Source of the DNA: Thozetella sp. PMI_491
Lineage: Eukaryota > Ascomycota > Sordariomycetes > Chaetosphaeriales > Chaetosphaeriaceae
Direction of reading: 5' to 3'
Assembly (NCBI GenBank): GCA_021432635.1
Contig: MU270023.1
Span: forward strand, 744,001-808,000
DNA length: 64,000 nt
Shown: positions 21,913-32,900 of the stretch, piece after piece
Layout: each line of letters begins with the position of its first letter
Position numbering within the stretch: position 1 is the first letter of the stretch
Notes under the pieces: generated by a model
The model's input: only the letters and a program-made list of their open reading frames with translations
Database searches by the model: none
Told to the model about the DNA's origin: nothing
Position numbers and translations under genes: made by a program

Positions 21913-22404
21913 GAGGTCGGCCGCCGCTGCTCGAGTTACGCCCCTGGCGAAACCACTCTCGTCGACGAGCGGGGAGCAGGTGACGAGAATCCAGGCGACA
22001 GTACCGGTGGTACCAGTGATCCCGGCCAGGATATGGGCAAGAAGCCGGCGTCGGACGATAGAATCGCCACGCCCGTGCGCTCCCCATCGCCACGCACCCC
22101 TTCTCCAGAACCCAATAATCTGTCTGTCCTCCTCCTCTCGCCTTCCCAGGTCGCATCCCCCCTCAAAATATCTCCTATCGAAATTTCCCACCCCCCGAGC
22201 TCAGCCGGCCAGGCTGGGACCTTGTCCAGTCAGACCACCCCGCTTCTCGACTACGATTACCCCGTCGAGACTGGCTGCACTTGCCGTACCTGCCCTGTCC
22301 ATGGACCGGCGGGCGGGCCGATCGAGGCTAGCCCTGGCAAGATGAAGTATGAAGAGTTTATCCGCAGGGTCAACCAGCTGGCCATCCGTGCATGCAAGGA
22401 TTAA
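21913..22404 (+). other. 163-codon open extension in the STRAP-like frame (readthrough, alternative exon or separate ORF)
   Basis: Beyond the TAG stop of the STRAP-like gene the identical reading frame has no stop for 163 codons and ends at TAA (22402-22404). Its content looks protein-like. First comes a Gly/Asp/Ser-rich linker, then a Ser-Pro-rich stretch (TPVRSPSPRTPSPEPNN), then a hydrophobic/acidic segment (QTTPLLDYDYPVETG), a Cys cluster (GCTCRTCPVHG) and a charged C-terminal helix (KMKYEEFIRRVNQLAIRACKD). An internal ATG at 22033 could start an independent 123-residue protein. A phase-compatible GTGAGG...GAGCAG intron (21851-21979) would bypass the stop but would remove the conserved GPYGLWR end. 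I do not recognise a domain. It is coding with moderate likelihood; the mechanism is open. Confidence 0.45.
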
Positions 22405-23163
22405 GCATGACGGTGAGGGTTCTCGTAGATAGTTCTCTCTGAACGCTGTTAGGAGACAAGCGATGGTCAATACTTTTAGATAGGTGCATACAGACATAGA
22501 GTAAAACAAGATGCCTGTCCACTTGCAAATTTTGTCCATCTCGATCTATGAAGGCGTGACGGAGAAGGCCTCGGTGAGAGCTGCAGCTACAAAGTCGCCC
22601 CCCCCCACAGGAGCTACCACTCACGGCTGCTGAGCCTGCTGTTTATTGGGGCCCCTGTCCCGGGAACAAACAAAGCTCAGACCACCTCTTATCGATTAGG
22701 GAAGGCACCGCTTCTCGGGAGGCAATGCGCCGCCACCACATGGAGCCTGCTGCTTCTTTGGATCCGACCAACGTCAAATTCGAGGACCTCCTACCCCATA
22801 GGACTGCGCTTCCACCTCTCATCCGCGAGCTTCTTGCTGCCCAATCTGCTCTTCGACTAGCTTGCGCGACCCCCTAGCCGCTAAGGCAGGCTGTTTGCTG
22901 CACCTGTAAGGCGCCAATTGGACAGGGGTTCCAGCCACCCCACGCGATCTCCGAAAGCTGGGGAATCCAAGGCTGAGGAGCCAACATAGCCTCGCGACAT
23001 TCCAAGCTGCTTGCGCATCGTCGGAGCCTTGCCCTACCGCCCCCGTCCTCAATTGAGCTTGGCGCATTGCCAGTGGTATCCCAGCTCTTCCTTCCGCTCC
23101 TAGCGCGCGCCTTTCGCTCCCCAAAAACGGCGCGGCGACGACCCGGTGCGCGACGTGATCGCC
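22405..23163. other. intergenic, upstream of spt8
   Basis: Promoter and leader region of spt8 containing a C-tract near 22600. Antisense open frames run into the spt8 gene but are shadows. Confidence 0.45.
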
Positions 23164-25260
23164 ATGGACGACGATGACCGCGACGAGTCGGGCTCCGAGA
23201 ACGAGCAGGACGAGATGATGGAGGATGCCGACGAGGTAGAGCAGGACAACGATGCCGAAGAGGAGGAGAACGAGAACGAGAACGAGAATGAAGACGAGGA
23301 AGAGGAAGAGCAGGAAGGCGACGAGCTTGACGCCGACCCCGAGCCCGAAGGAGGGGGCGACGCCGATGCGGAGCCGACCGAGTCGTTCGAGGACGCCCGC
23401 GTGAAACCCGAGCCGCGAGGCGACGGTGACGACGACCCGGACGCCAAGCGGCCCTCGACTGCACCAGGCTCCCCAACCACGCCGCGCTGGCGCCCCAAGA
23501 TCCCCCCGGAGTACATCACGGCGCGGACGTACGACATTATGCCCACCATGGCGGCGCCACAAGCCACCAGCATCAACGCCCTGGCCGTAACGCCCGACCT
23601 CCGGTTCTGGATTACTGGTGGGAGTGACGGCTACATCCGCAAATACGACGGCGTAGGTACCATCAATGGCAAGCAGCTGCTCACCGTCGCCCAGAGGCAT
23701 CCCTTCGTCGACAGTGTGACCAAGGCGGGCATCCTGATGAGCTACTGGGAGAACGAGGAGCTATCGCCCCCGAACGCTCGGGTTGAGGAGCATGTGCTGT
23801 CTCCAGTCTACAGTCTGGCTGTGCATAGCCAAGCCCTCTGGCTCCTGTCGGGCTTGGAGAGCGGCGGTATCAACCTCCAGAGCGTGCGACACGACGAGGG
23901 CAAGCGGATCCACTGCCTCCAGGGCGGCCACACAAATGCCGTCAGCATGCTCTCTCTAGCGCCCGACGAGAAGAGTGTGCTGAGCGGCAGCTGGGACAAG
24001 AACATCCTAGACTGGGATTTGAACACGGGCCAGATCATCCGCCGATACGATGGCAGTGGCGGTCAGATATCGGCACTCGAGCTACGGCCCGCAGTCGGTG
24101 GACCCATCCCCGCAGCCGCGAGCGAGGTGTTCATCAAGAGCGATACTATTTCGTCAAACAACGACCAGCCGATCTTCGGCGCCCCTTTGATGGATGCTCC
24201 CGCTGCGAACGGTCCCACGGTGACCGAGAACGGCGCGCCGGCAGGATCGCCAGAGCACGAGTCGTTATTTGGAAGTCCGGCGGGATCGCTCTTTGGCGAT
24301 AACGACGCCATGGGGGGGAACGCCTTCGGTGGGGACGACGACGACGAGTTCTCGCGGGCCATGGAGATGACAATCAACGACGAGCCCCCGCAGAACAGCA
24401 TGGACCAGTCTGGGGACTTCACCATGCAGGATGCGGGCCCTAGTGTGCCCGCTGCCCCAGAGCCGGCGCCGGTAGAACCCCCAGCTCCGGAACCCGCCGA
24501 GGGGGCGGCCGCGCCAGCTAGTGCCGAGGCCACTGTCCCCATGGATCTCAGCCAGCCCGGCCTCGACCCGAACTCGCAGCTCCTCTCCTCAGCGCCCGAT
24601 CAGCAATTCGACACGCAGCCGGCGCCCATCGAGAGCATGCTGCCGGATTCATCTCAGCCGGCACCCCAGCCGCATTCACCGTCGATGTTGTTCGGGTCCA
24701 CAGCGCCGCCGCCGCACCACGACTCGACGCAGGTCTCCGCCACCACATTCCTCGGCGCGTCCATCGACGGCAACATCCGGATCTGGGACCGGCGCGTGCC
24801 CAACCCGGTGGCCCGCATCAACAACCGGCCCGGCGTGCCGCCCTGGTGCATGGGCGCATGCTGGTCGCCCGACGGCAACTGGATCTACGCGGGCCGCCGC
24901 AACGGCACGGTTGAGGAGTTCAGCATCCAGAACGCGTGGAGTGGCTGGACGCCCGAGCGCACCCTCAAGTTCCCCGGCGGCAGCGGCGCCGTCTCGTGCG
25001 TGCGCGTCATGCCCAACGGCCGCCACCTCATCTGCGCCTCGCACGACATCCTGCGCCTCTATGACCTGCACGAGCCCGTGCCGTCCAAGGGCTCCAAGGT
25101 GCCGTTCCTGATCATCCCGGGGCCGCCGCGGCCAGGCGTCATCGCCAACCTGTACATAGATCCTACTTCACGCTTCATGATATCAATAGCGGGAACGAGG
25201 GGATGGGAAGGAGCCAGTACGGAGACGTTAGTTGGCTACGAGATTAACGTTCCAGAGTAG
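23164..25260 (+). CDS. spt8: Spt8, WD40 subunit of the SAGA complex (698 aa)
   Basis: Single-exon gene. I take ATG 23164 because the six codons before it lack an ATG. The first about 110 residues are extremely acidic (MDDDDRDESGSENEQDEMME and Glu/Asn runs), as in yeast Spt8. The WD40 domain begins at EYITARTYDIMPTMAAPQA, with SINALAVTPDLRFWITGGSD, GGHTNAVSMLSLAPDEKSVL and SGSWDKNILDWDLNTGQIIR. A long disordered insert (about residues 340-520, rich in Pro, Ala, Asp and Gln) separates early from late blades. The domain resumes at FLGASIDGNIRIWDRR and closes with LVGYEINVPE. Spt8 links SAGA to TBP at promoters. The insert and acidic tail are usual for filamentous-fungal orthologues. Confidence 0.93.
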   Translation: MDDDDRDESGSENEQDEMMEDADEVEQDNDAEEEENENENENEDEEEEEQEGDELDADPEPEGGGDADAEPTESFEDARVKPEPRGDGDDDPDAKRPSTAPGSPTTPRWRPKIPPEYITARTYDIMPTMAAPQATSINALAVTPDLRFWITGGSDGYIRKYDGVGTINGKQLLTVAQRHPFVDSVTKAGILMSYWENEELSPPNARVEEHVLSPVYSLAVHSQALWLLSGLESGGINLQSVRHDEGKRIHCLQGGHTNAVSMLSLAPDEKSVLSGSWDKNILDWDLNTGQIIRRYDGSGGQISALELRPAVGGPIPAAASEVFIKSDTISSNNDQPIFGAPLMDAPAANGPTVTENGAPAGSPEHESLFGSPAGSLFGDNDAMGGNAFGGDDDDEFSRAMEMTINDEPPQNSMDQSGDFTMQDAGPSVPAAPEPAPVEPPAPEPAEGAAAPASAEATVPMDLSQPGLDPNSQLLSSAPDQQFDTQPAPIESMLPDSSQPAPQPHSPSMLFGSTAPPPHHDSTQVSATTFLGASIDGNIRIWDRRVPNPVARINNRPGVPPWCMGACWSPDGNWIYAGRRNGTVEEFSIQNAWSGWTPERTLKFPGGSGAVSCVRVMPNGRHLICASHDILRLYDLHEPVPSKGSKVPFLIIPGPPRPGVIANLYIDPTSRFMISIAGTRGWEGASTETLVGYEINVPE

Positions 25261-25722
25261 GCATCCTGGACCAGTAGGAATATGGTCTGGAGTGGCCATT
25301 CGCAAGCTACGCTATTCACTCGTCTGCGACGTCAGAGGGCACGGAACTTTAGTCCTAGCATTTAAAAGGCAAAAAAAAAAAAATTATGTCATAGGCAATT
25401 CGTCTCCAGGGAGCAGCACAGTTGCGTAATAATGGTTTCTTGTCGGCGCAACTACGCCACTGATGTTACGTATCTCCTAAACTTGGCCCCTTGCCCGGCG
25501 ATAAGGCTACACCTCGTCCCGTTGGCCAGCAGGACTTGAAAGCAAGTATTCTACATCCTCTAGTAGGTGCAGATGTTGCCAAATTTCCACACGTGTGGCT
25601 AATTAGCATTCGAGTTGTGCCAGATATTGCAGACTCCAGTGTCGTAAGGACGTCTGTGGATTGTACAAATGCACTACATTTGATGTATATGCATCACATC
25701 GTAGACACCACGAGTTTAGCCC
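25261..25722. other. intergenic between convergent spt8 and helicase genes
   Basis: Convergent 3' regions with a 13-nt A-tract near 25371-25383 and no gene. Confidence 0.45.
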
Positions 25723-28700
25723 CTAAAGCTCAATCAAAGGCTCCTCTGCTGGCTCCCGGCTACTCTTCGGCTTCAAGGTCCCCATAGTTAATCTCAAGTC
25801 TGTGGCTGACAGTAGGTTAGGATCTGACGTGGTGAGCTGGTCGTCCTCACCATCAAAGATCGTCTGAATCTGGTGCGGCGCGCCAGTAGTGCGTCGGTCG
25901 TCAACAAGCCTTACCTTACAGAATCGATCTACAATTGTTGTTTTCTTCGGAACAGAGCGTTGCTTCTCAACGTCCATCTTGCGGCGGACCACGTTGTCTC
26001 TCTTGTGCACGCCGGCGATGTAGTCGGCTTGCATCTCCGTGATGTTTTGATTCTCACGCTGCGAAGGGCTGAAGTCACTCAGACGGCGGGCGTGTTTTGG
26101 AAGGGTGTTTGTGGTCGCAGGGAGAATGGAACACGGCTTCGCTCCAGCGGCGATCAGCATCTCTTCGAATCGCATGGACTCACGCGGCTTGGTCGACCGG
26201 GCGCCATCTTCTCCGTGTGTGTACGCTGAACTCTCTTCATTTGGTCCTGTTGCTGTGGTTTCCTCTATAGCGACCCAGGCGATCGCGCTCGTGCGTGCTT
26301 TTTGTATGGCTCGGTCTGCCGGGACTGTCTTGCATGCTTTGGCAACTGCCAGCTCCGCGAACTCAGAGCAGTCGCAGTAGCAGACTTGGCTGCAGAGTTT
26401 CTGGCATCCATGGCCACAAGGTAGTCGCCTAGGGCAAGCCTCGCTGCATCCCAGTTGTGAATGATCGAGCCTGTGGAATGAATGGTCAGCCGAGAGCGAC
26501 AGACGAAGGCAAGGCGTTGTTGGAGTAAACCCACGGGTGGCATTTCAGCATGCAGCGATGCCCACAGTCACGAACTTCGCCGCATCGACGGTTGCAACCA
26601 CCAGCGCTGCCTTCCCAATCTCTTAGCTCCTTGATCCAAATCTGCTCATTGTGGTTGCGGCAAACGAGTGGCAAACCAAGGGAGCGCTTTGCAGCCGACT
26701 GCAAGGTAAAGCCGTTCCAGATACGGCCCCAGACCTGTCGAGACTCCTCGTTGCTTGTAATCAAGTTGATCAGGTTTCCGAAAAGATAAAACCCAAGACG
26801 GGCTCGGCTGATAGCCACAATTGCCCGCCGCTGGTCCGCCAAGAAGCCCACCGCAGGCTCTGCGCCGGGCTGAGGGCTCCGCACCAGCGAGAGAAGCACG
26901 ATGTCGTTCTCCTCGCCCTGGTACGAATCTATAGTATGGACCCGAAATGTGTAGCCTGCCAACAGCGGGTGCTTCTTCAGCTTGCCCAGGACTAGCTTTC
27001 TCTGGCCGTTGTAGTAGGTCAGAATTGTGATCTTTTCGTGTGAGGCGCCGTTCGCCACGAGGTAGGCGTAGAACTGAACCACCATGTCTGCCTCCTGTTC
27101 ATTCATCTTGCTGTTTTCGGTGTTTGTCTTGTCGGGCCAGGCATGGTCGAAGAACCAAAAGTTCTGGCCACCCATCCCAGGGACGCCAGCGAGCTTTAGG
27201 ACAACAGGGTGATCCGTTAGATTCGGATAAAATTGGTTGAGAATGGCACGGAGCTGTGGTCTCATTCGGCGCTGTCGATCCAAAGTCGTGTACGGCATGC
27301 CCAGGTTGACCATGCGTTCGAACAGAGAGACGTTGAGGTTAAAGGGCTCCTCGCCAAGCCAGCGGACATCACAGCGAGGTGCCAGCTGCTGATGATCGCC
27401 TATCAGAACGAGCTGCTGGAGACTAGGATATAGGGCTGAAGTAATGTTCGCTTCGCGGGTCTCGGCAGCTTCCTCGATAACCAGGATTGTCGGCATGAGC
27501 GCGGCCAGGAGTCCCCGGAACTTTGTGAGGCCAGTAGTTGTGCAGCCGACGATATCGATGCCCTCGCGGAACACGAGCTGTGAGTTGAGAAGCCACCTGT
27601 TGGCCTTGATCTCTCTGCATACCCTGGTGTAGTCTTTGAGGAGGTCTGTAAACCGGCGGCTGAGGGCACGCACGAGTTTGCTCTGGATGACTTGGTAGAG
27701 CCCTCCTCGCATCTGGGGTTCTACCTCGAACAAGTCATCGACCTCATTCAGCATCCGCTCTGCTCTCTTCCGCCACGCTCGGGACGAGCTGGGGTTTCTT
27801 CCGGTCCATACGTGCTGGATCGTCACCTCGGTGCCTTGGATGCGATCTTTATCTTCGTCCTCCTCGGCGATATTCGCCGGATCAACCCGGTTGTTGTTGA
27901 GGCGATGTTCGTCTAGAGGGCTCGAGTCCTCGAATATGAAGTCCACATTGTCGTCGTAGATTTGTGCCGCTCGCAACGTTCTAGCCTCAATGACTAATTC
28001 TCCCAGCCATAGGGAGAAAGGACCTCGCGCCTTGTGGTCGTCAGTAGTCTCCATCGAGTCGTCACGAAGAGATTCACATTGCTCTTGGGTCAGAACTCCT
28101 GCCTCGAGGGCAGCTTCAGGGTCGACCAGGCGGTCACCAAATACGCTGTTCACCAGAATTTGAATCGCCTCAATGATTTTATTGCGTCGGGCCTGAAGTG
28201 ACCGGCCTTTTGGATCCCGTGCACGTTTTGCCCTCTGGCGGATCTCGTAGATGGTATGTTGAGCTATTTCTGGACTCTCAGTTTGCCCGCCAATCCGCAT
28301 GATGTTGGCTCCGGCTTCGATGCAATGAGACAGGAGCTGGTCGAGAGCGTGGTTGGTCTGGGCCGACACAATGATGGGGCCTTTGTTTTCTAACTTAGCG
28401 CGAGAACTGAGCATCACCTTAATCGCCGCAATGGTCGTGAATGTTTTCCCGGTGCCCGGGGGGCCCTGCACGATGGCCAGTTCGTTGGCCAAGATGCGTT
28501 GCAGTGCCTCAAGCTGGGAGTCATGCAACACGGTGCGATTTCCAAGTCTGGGAACTCCGCTCAAGATATCGTAGTTGCATAGCTCCGGGGTGCTGCTCAG
28601 GGGTTCTATAAGTAGGCTAGAGAGATCGGTGGAGGGGTTCTCGTGGACGAAAGACGGCGCGGTGTCCTTGCTGTATCGACCAATCAAGTATTTGTCTAGA

Positions 28701-29959
28701 GGTGACCTTCGTCCAGGCACAGTGGTCAGTACAAGGTCTGTGGCTGTGAAAGACGGGGCTCACTCCGTCTCTGCAGCGTGTTGCAAGCCTACTAGTGCAT
28801 GCCTTACGCCCTCGAAAAACCCGGTGCGGGCTTCGATCATAATCAGTTCCAAATTTGGGTCGAAGACAGCATCCTCCGGGTTGCCCCAGACGAGGTCGAC
28901 GACTGGTGGATTCTGGTCTAGACCATCCTTGAATGGTCTCTGAGCGACAGTCGCAATCTTGCAGATTGTCTCGAATCTGTCTTCTGCTGTCGATATGGCA
29001 AGCACCATGCCGGGAGTTAACCGGGTTGACTGCTGCCACTGAACCCGACAGGTTGCCTTCTTCGTAGAGAAAGATAAACGAACTATCGGAATAAGCGAAG
29101 CGAACAAGTAGGATTTGACATATACCTGGTAGGCGAGTCAGTAAGGCCAGCGTAGGAAAAACAAAATGGCATCATACGTCAGTGTAGATGAAGGTGCAGT
29201 CGTCATCGCGGATGTCCTGTTCTCGCCCCGCTCTCACCGCATTGCGGTAGCTTGCAACTGAGAAGCGCAAGCCTTCTTTCCCTTCCTCTCGGAGGATTCT
29301 GTACGTTGCCTCCAGCACTTCCTCTTTCGATATGCGAGCTTTGTCCACCGGATTGTGCGGTAAGCTGTCCAGAGAGATTTGGTTGCCGAGGATCTCCTCG
29401 GACGTCGGGAGCTCCGGCAAGCCTGCCCAGGTGTTTTGTCTCCTGGAGTCGAACCAAACATGATTTTGGATGGTTTTTGACGCCAACTGAAGCGAGTTAG
29501 CCATGGGACGAACGCTTTGGGAGCATTCGTGAACGAGAATGAGAGATAGATGCTCGAATGAGAGGAACAGCACTGGCCACTCGATTCTCAGGCGGGGAGC
29601 GCGCAAGCCAAGGGTCCTTTGTAATGTAATCGTGCTGTGGTTAGGGAGAGGACGTAGGATCCGCCCACTAAAATAAGCAACGATGCAATCGGGGATGTAC
29701 TTGGCGGGTACTGTTGACGGCGAGATTTGACTCGCTAGAGGGCGAGGATCAGCTGATCTAATAGGACTGGGTCAAACCGGCTGTCAAGAAGGTGGCATGT
29801 GGCGAGGATGGATGGGACGAGACTAGGAGGGTCTCCTTGGCCATTATCCATATGCAAATCCAAGGCGATTGATGGCCGAGGTGGATGGCTTAGAGATCCG
29901 TATGAAGAAACAAAGTAACTTGCCTGGGCGTCAAACGTCCGTGAGCTCTCTGTTTCCAT
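25723..29959 (-). CDS. ZNFX1/Hrr1-like SF1 helicase with NFX1-type zinc fingers
   Basis: Confident exons 29504-29178, 29125-28764, 28706-26535 and 26470-25723 give 1202 residues in one frame. Motifs run in order: Walker A GPPGTGKTFTT, Q/Ia SAQTNHALDQLL, Walker B VIEEAAETREANI, motif III GDHQQLAPR, then DRQRRMRP, DSYQGEENDIVLLSLVRS and motif VI RRAIVAISRARLGFYLFGN. These are the signatures of Upf1-like SF1 helicases of the ZNFX1 type. After the helicase, CNRRCGEVRDCGHRCMLKCH and CSEACPRRLPCGHGCQKLC form NFX1 zinc-finger pairs spanning the last intron. Relatives include S. pombe Hrr1 of the RNA-directed RNA polymerase complex and animal ZNFX1, so a role in small-RNA silencing is plausible. The 5' end is unsettled: the frame stays open 90 codons upstream of Met 29504. 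A protein-like frame from ATG 29959 ends close by, one frame out. A UTR intron (30064-29966) precedes it. Confidence 0.82.
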
Positions 29960-32900
29960 GGGAGTCTGTTTGTTACCCAGAAGTTAGCCTCGGCAAAGGA
30001 ATGATGATAAATGCTATGGGTTTGCTGGAAACCACTTGATAGAGATTTTGAGACTAATACGTACGAAATGGCGGATGGAAGCCTGTGCTTGTTGGGGGAC
30101 GAGGAAAAGAGGAGAGGAGGAAATGAGGGAGGGAGGGAGGAGGTGTGTTGAGAGAGATTTCGACAATGAGGTTGGAAGGAAGGAGGTAGAGAGTATGATA
30201 AGATGGAGAGGGGAGAAGGGCGTACAGGTGAAATTTACCTGGGAAGATATTTGCCTGGAGCTAGGAGATGGAAACTGCTAGTGTTCAAGTCGATTTGGCT
30301 CATCTTGCCTCCCCGCTTCATCCCACTGTTTCACATGAGGCAAGTGCCACATACCCAGCAAACTTGGAGATTGACCTGGGCTAATGGGCCCCGAAGACAG
30401 GAGGTTATTCGGCAGTGACATGCTGGATACAGCCCAAGCGGACGGATAAGGGCAGTTCAACATCCCCAAGGAGATTCTCCGGAGCAAATATAATGCTGGA
30501 TCGAGTGCAAAGTGTCAAACGGGCCATCCTTACCTTCCATCATAAGTCGATGGGCAGACAAAGCATGGTTCCAGAAGATGAAAGTGGCATACAACGAGAT
30601 TTTACTTTTCTCAGCACGGAACTGTCTACATTTACTGCTGGATTGTCCAACGCAGATGGAATGCGGAAATGAGAACGTCAAACAAGCTGGCCGTGCCTTC
30701 CGGTAGGTTCTGTTGTGTGTTTACAAAGGGAAAGTACGACAAACAAGGGAGCACACCCGCGAAGCCGCTCCGATCCATGCTGGAAGCCGGCCCGGACTCT
30801 CACAAGACGGAACTGAAATTTCAGGACGATGGGTCAAGTGCCTTGGTCAAGCGACTCTAGGATATCCCGTAGCTCTTGGTCATGCAGTGAATGCCTTGCC
30901 GGCAGTCCCCATATGATCTAGTGAACTGGAGCGGTGATTCCGAATTTCTCGATTTGGCTATCATGGGAGAGCACTACTAATATCATTTCATACCAGGCCG
31001 CACTAGAGTCGAGCCACCCAGGTGAACGGTCGGGCAGCAGTATCATGCATGGCATTATGGAATTGAGCACTTTTGGCCTATCTTGAGGAATTGGTTTGAG
31101 AACCACTACTATCGATTCCAGCAACCAGCGTCCATCACTGCATTATAGCCACGAAAATGAGCAGCTTTCGTATGGCGAGTGGCTAACACCTCCGAATTCA
31201 AGTGAGAGTCTTGTGATGTGTGGTGCGCTGCCACGCATTCTCCAAGAGGCTAGAGTATATTTCGTCGATCCAATGACGAAGTCTCGAGAGACAACAATGA
31301 GACTGGCACTGCAATTTTAGACTCTCCAGAAAAGATGGCTACCTTTGGCAGAGCTACATGAAAATATCTCACCAGCAGCTAAAATGCAGTGCACCGGACT
31401 CAGCATGCCTCTGGACTTCACGGCGACGGGCGGGCTTGGCTTAGGATGCCGGGTCTTGGCAGGCAAATGGCCGAACGGAGAGGATCGGAGGATGGGCCCC
31501 CCTTGCAGAACTACGGGCGCGGCGGCTGCCCCGGGTACAAGCTAAAGTCGCGGCAAAATAGCGACCTGCCGCTTGGTGGTAAGCCCTGGCATACTGCCCC
31601 CTGGGATTGTTCCGGACACGGCGAAACAAGAGGCGACGGTGGATGGAACACGAGGTTGAAGCACGTGAGGAGCGCCAGCTCGTCGGCGTTTGGACCCTGC
31701 TGCACCCTGTCCTGTTCGGCGCCGGGCGGCGACGGCCAGGATAGGTAAGGGATCCTGCAACGTTACCTGTCCACCTCGGTGGAAGAATTGTAGTGGCACA
31801 GCGAGGAAGCGAAATCGTGGCCCCTTCAACTCGATGCTGTCTTTGCCCCCATTGCCAATCTTCATTTTGGGCCGCCTCTCCCTTGAGTTAGGTGGACACA
31901 CGATTCCAAAGTGTTTGGGCAAGTTGAGATCGGCGCCCGCCAGCTGAAGGCGGCCAGTCATTCTAGGCTCGCTGTGGCTTGTCAGCTTGTGTTGGTCGGA
32001 GGTAGAGGCGTTGGGAAGCTAGGGCGGGAGCCGCTTCAATGCGGTCCCTGTACGAAGTATAGTGGCCGAATGCCGGCTAGGACGGATTCGGCGGCTGGCC
32101 TCATGCGGGCTCATTTTCCCTTCAGAGACGGCGACTGCGGGCCGTGAGCGGGCACCAGACCCTGAAGGGATTGTGTAACAGTTGTCAGGCCTAGCGAACA
32201 CGAGAGAAAGGCTGCTTGCGACCTGCGCCCCCAAACCCCTAAACGGGAAAACATTGCCTTCCTTCCCCCTCCGCCGCCAATGGTGCGCTCGTTACTGCCG
32301 TCATGGACGCCAAAATATGGCCGGTAGCCTGCCTGCATTCGTCCGTCGCCTTCGGACGCGCGGCGCCGAAGAAGAGACGAAGAGTAGCTGCAGAGCCAAG
32401 GCAAATCGCAATTGGCAATTGGAGAGTGCTGGTGGCTGAATGATGTAATCGCGGGGCCTAGCTCTTGCCAGCCTCGTTATCGATAAAAATCGGTATTTTT
32501 TTTTTTGGTGTGGTGGGTTTCCCCAGTCTTTCACTGCCTCCGGCTCCCCGATGAGATCTGGCATTGGACGGGAGCGAGTCTTGGCTTCCCTCCCTCTCTC
32601 CCCCAGCCTCTAGTAGCATGCATGTACAGTACCAACCAGCCTGTACCGCACAGATTGCCTACCTGCCGCCGTATCCCCCAGCCTAGCGTCTGCATCACCC
32701 TTTTCTCCTGTCATCCGATGAGAGCAGAGATGTGGAAATAGACGGAGAATTTTTTTTTTCTGTGCGAGCTGTTTGCGGGAGCGATGGCGAGTCGTCCGAC
32801 AGAGCGCAAGGACAGGATGCGCCATTGATCTTTTCGATCGCATCCCCTTGGTATCAAAACCAGGTTACACCTGTCGCCAGCCAGAGGGCAGGAGGGAGCT

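Noticed and set aside
22819-23700. 293-codon minus-strand open frame rich in Leu/Val/Phe
   Set aside because: Antisense to the acidic Glu/Asp repeat region of spt8; the hydrophobic run is just the complement of GAG/GAC codons.
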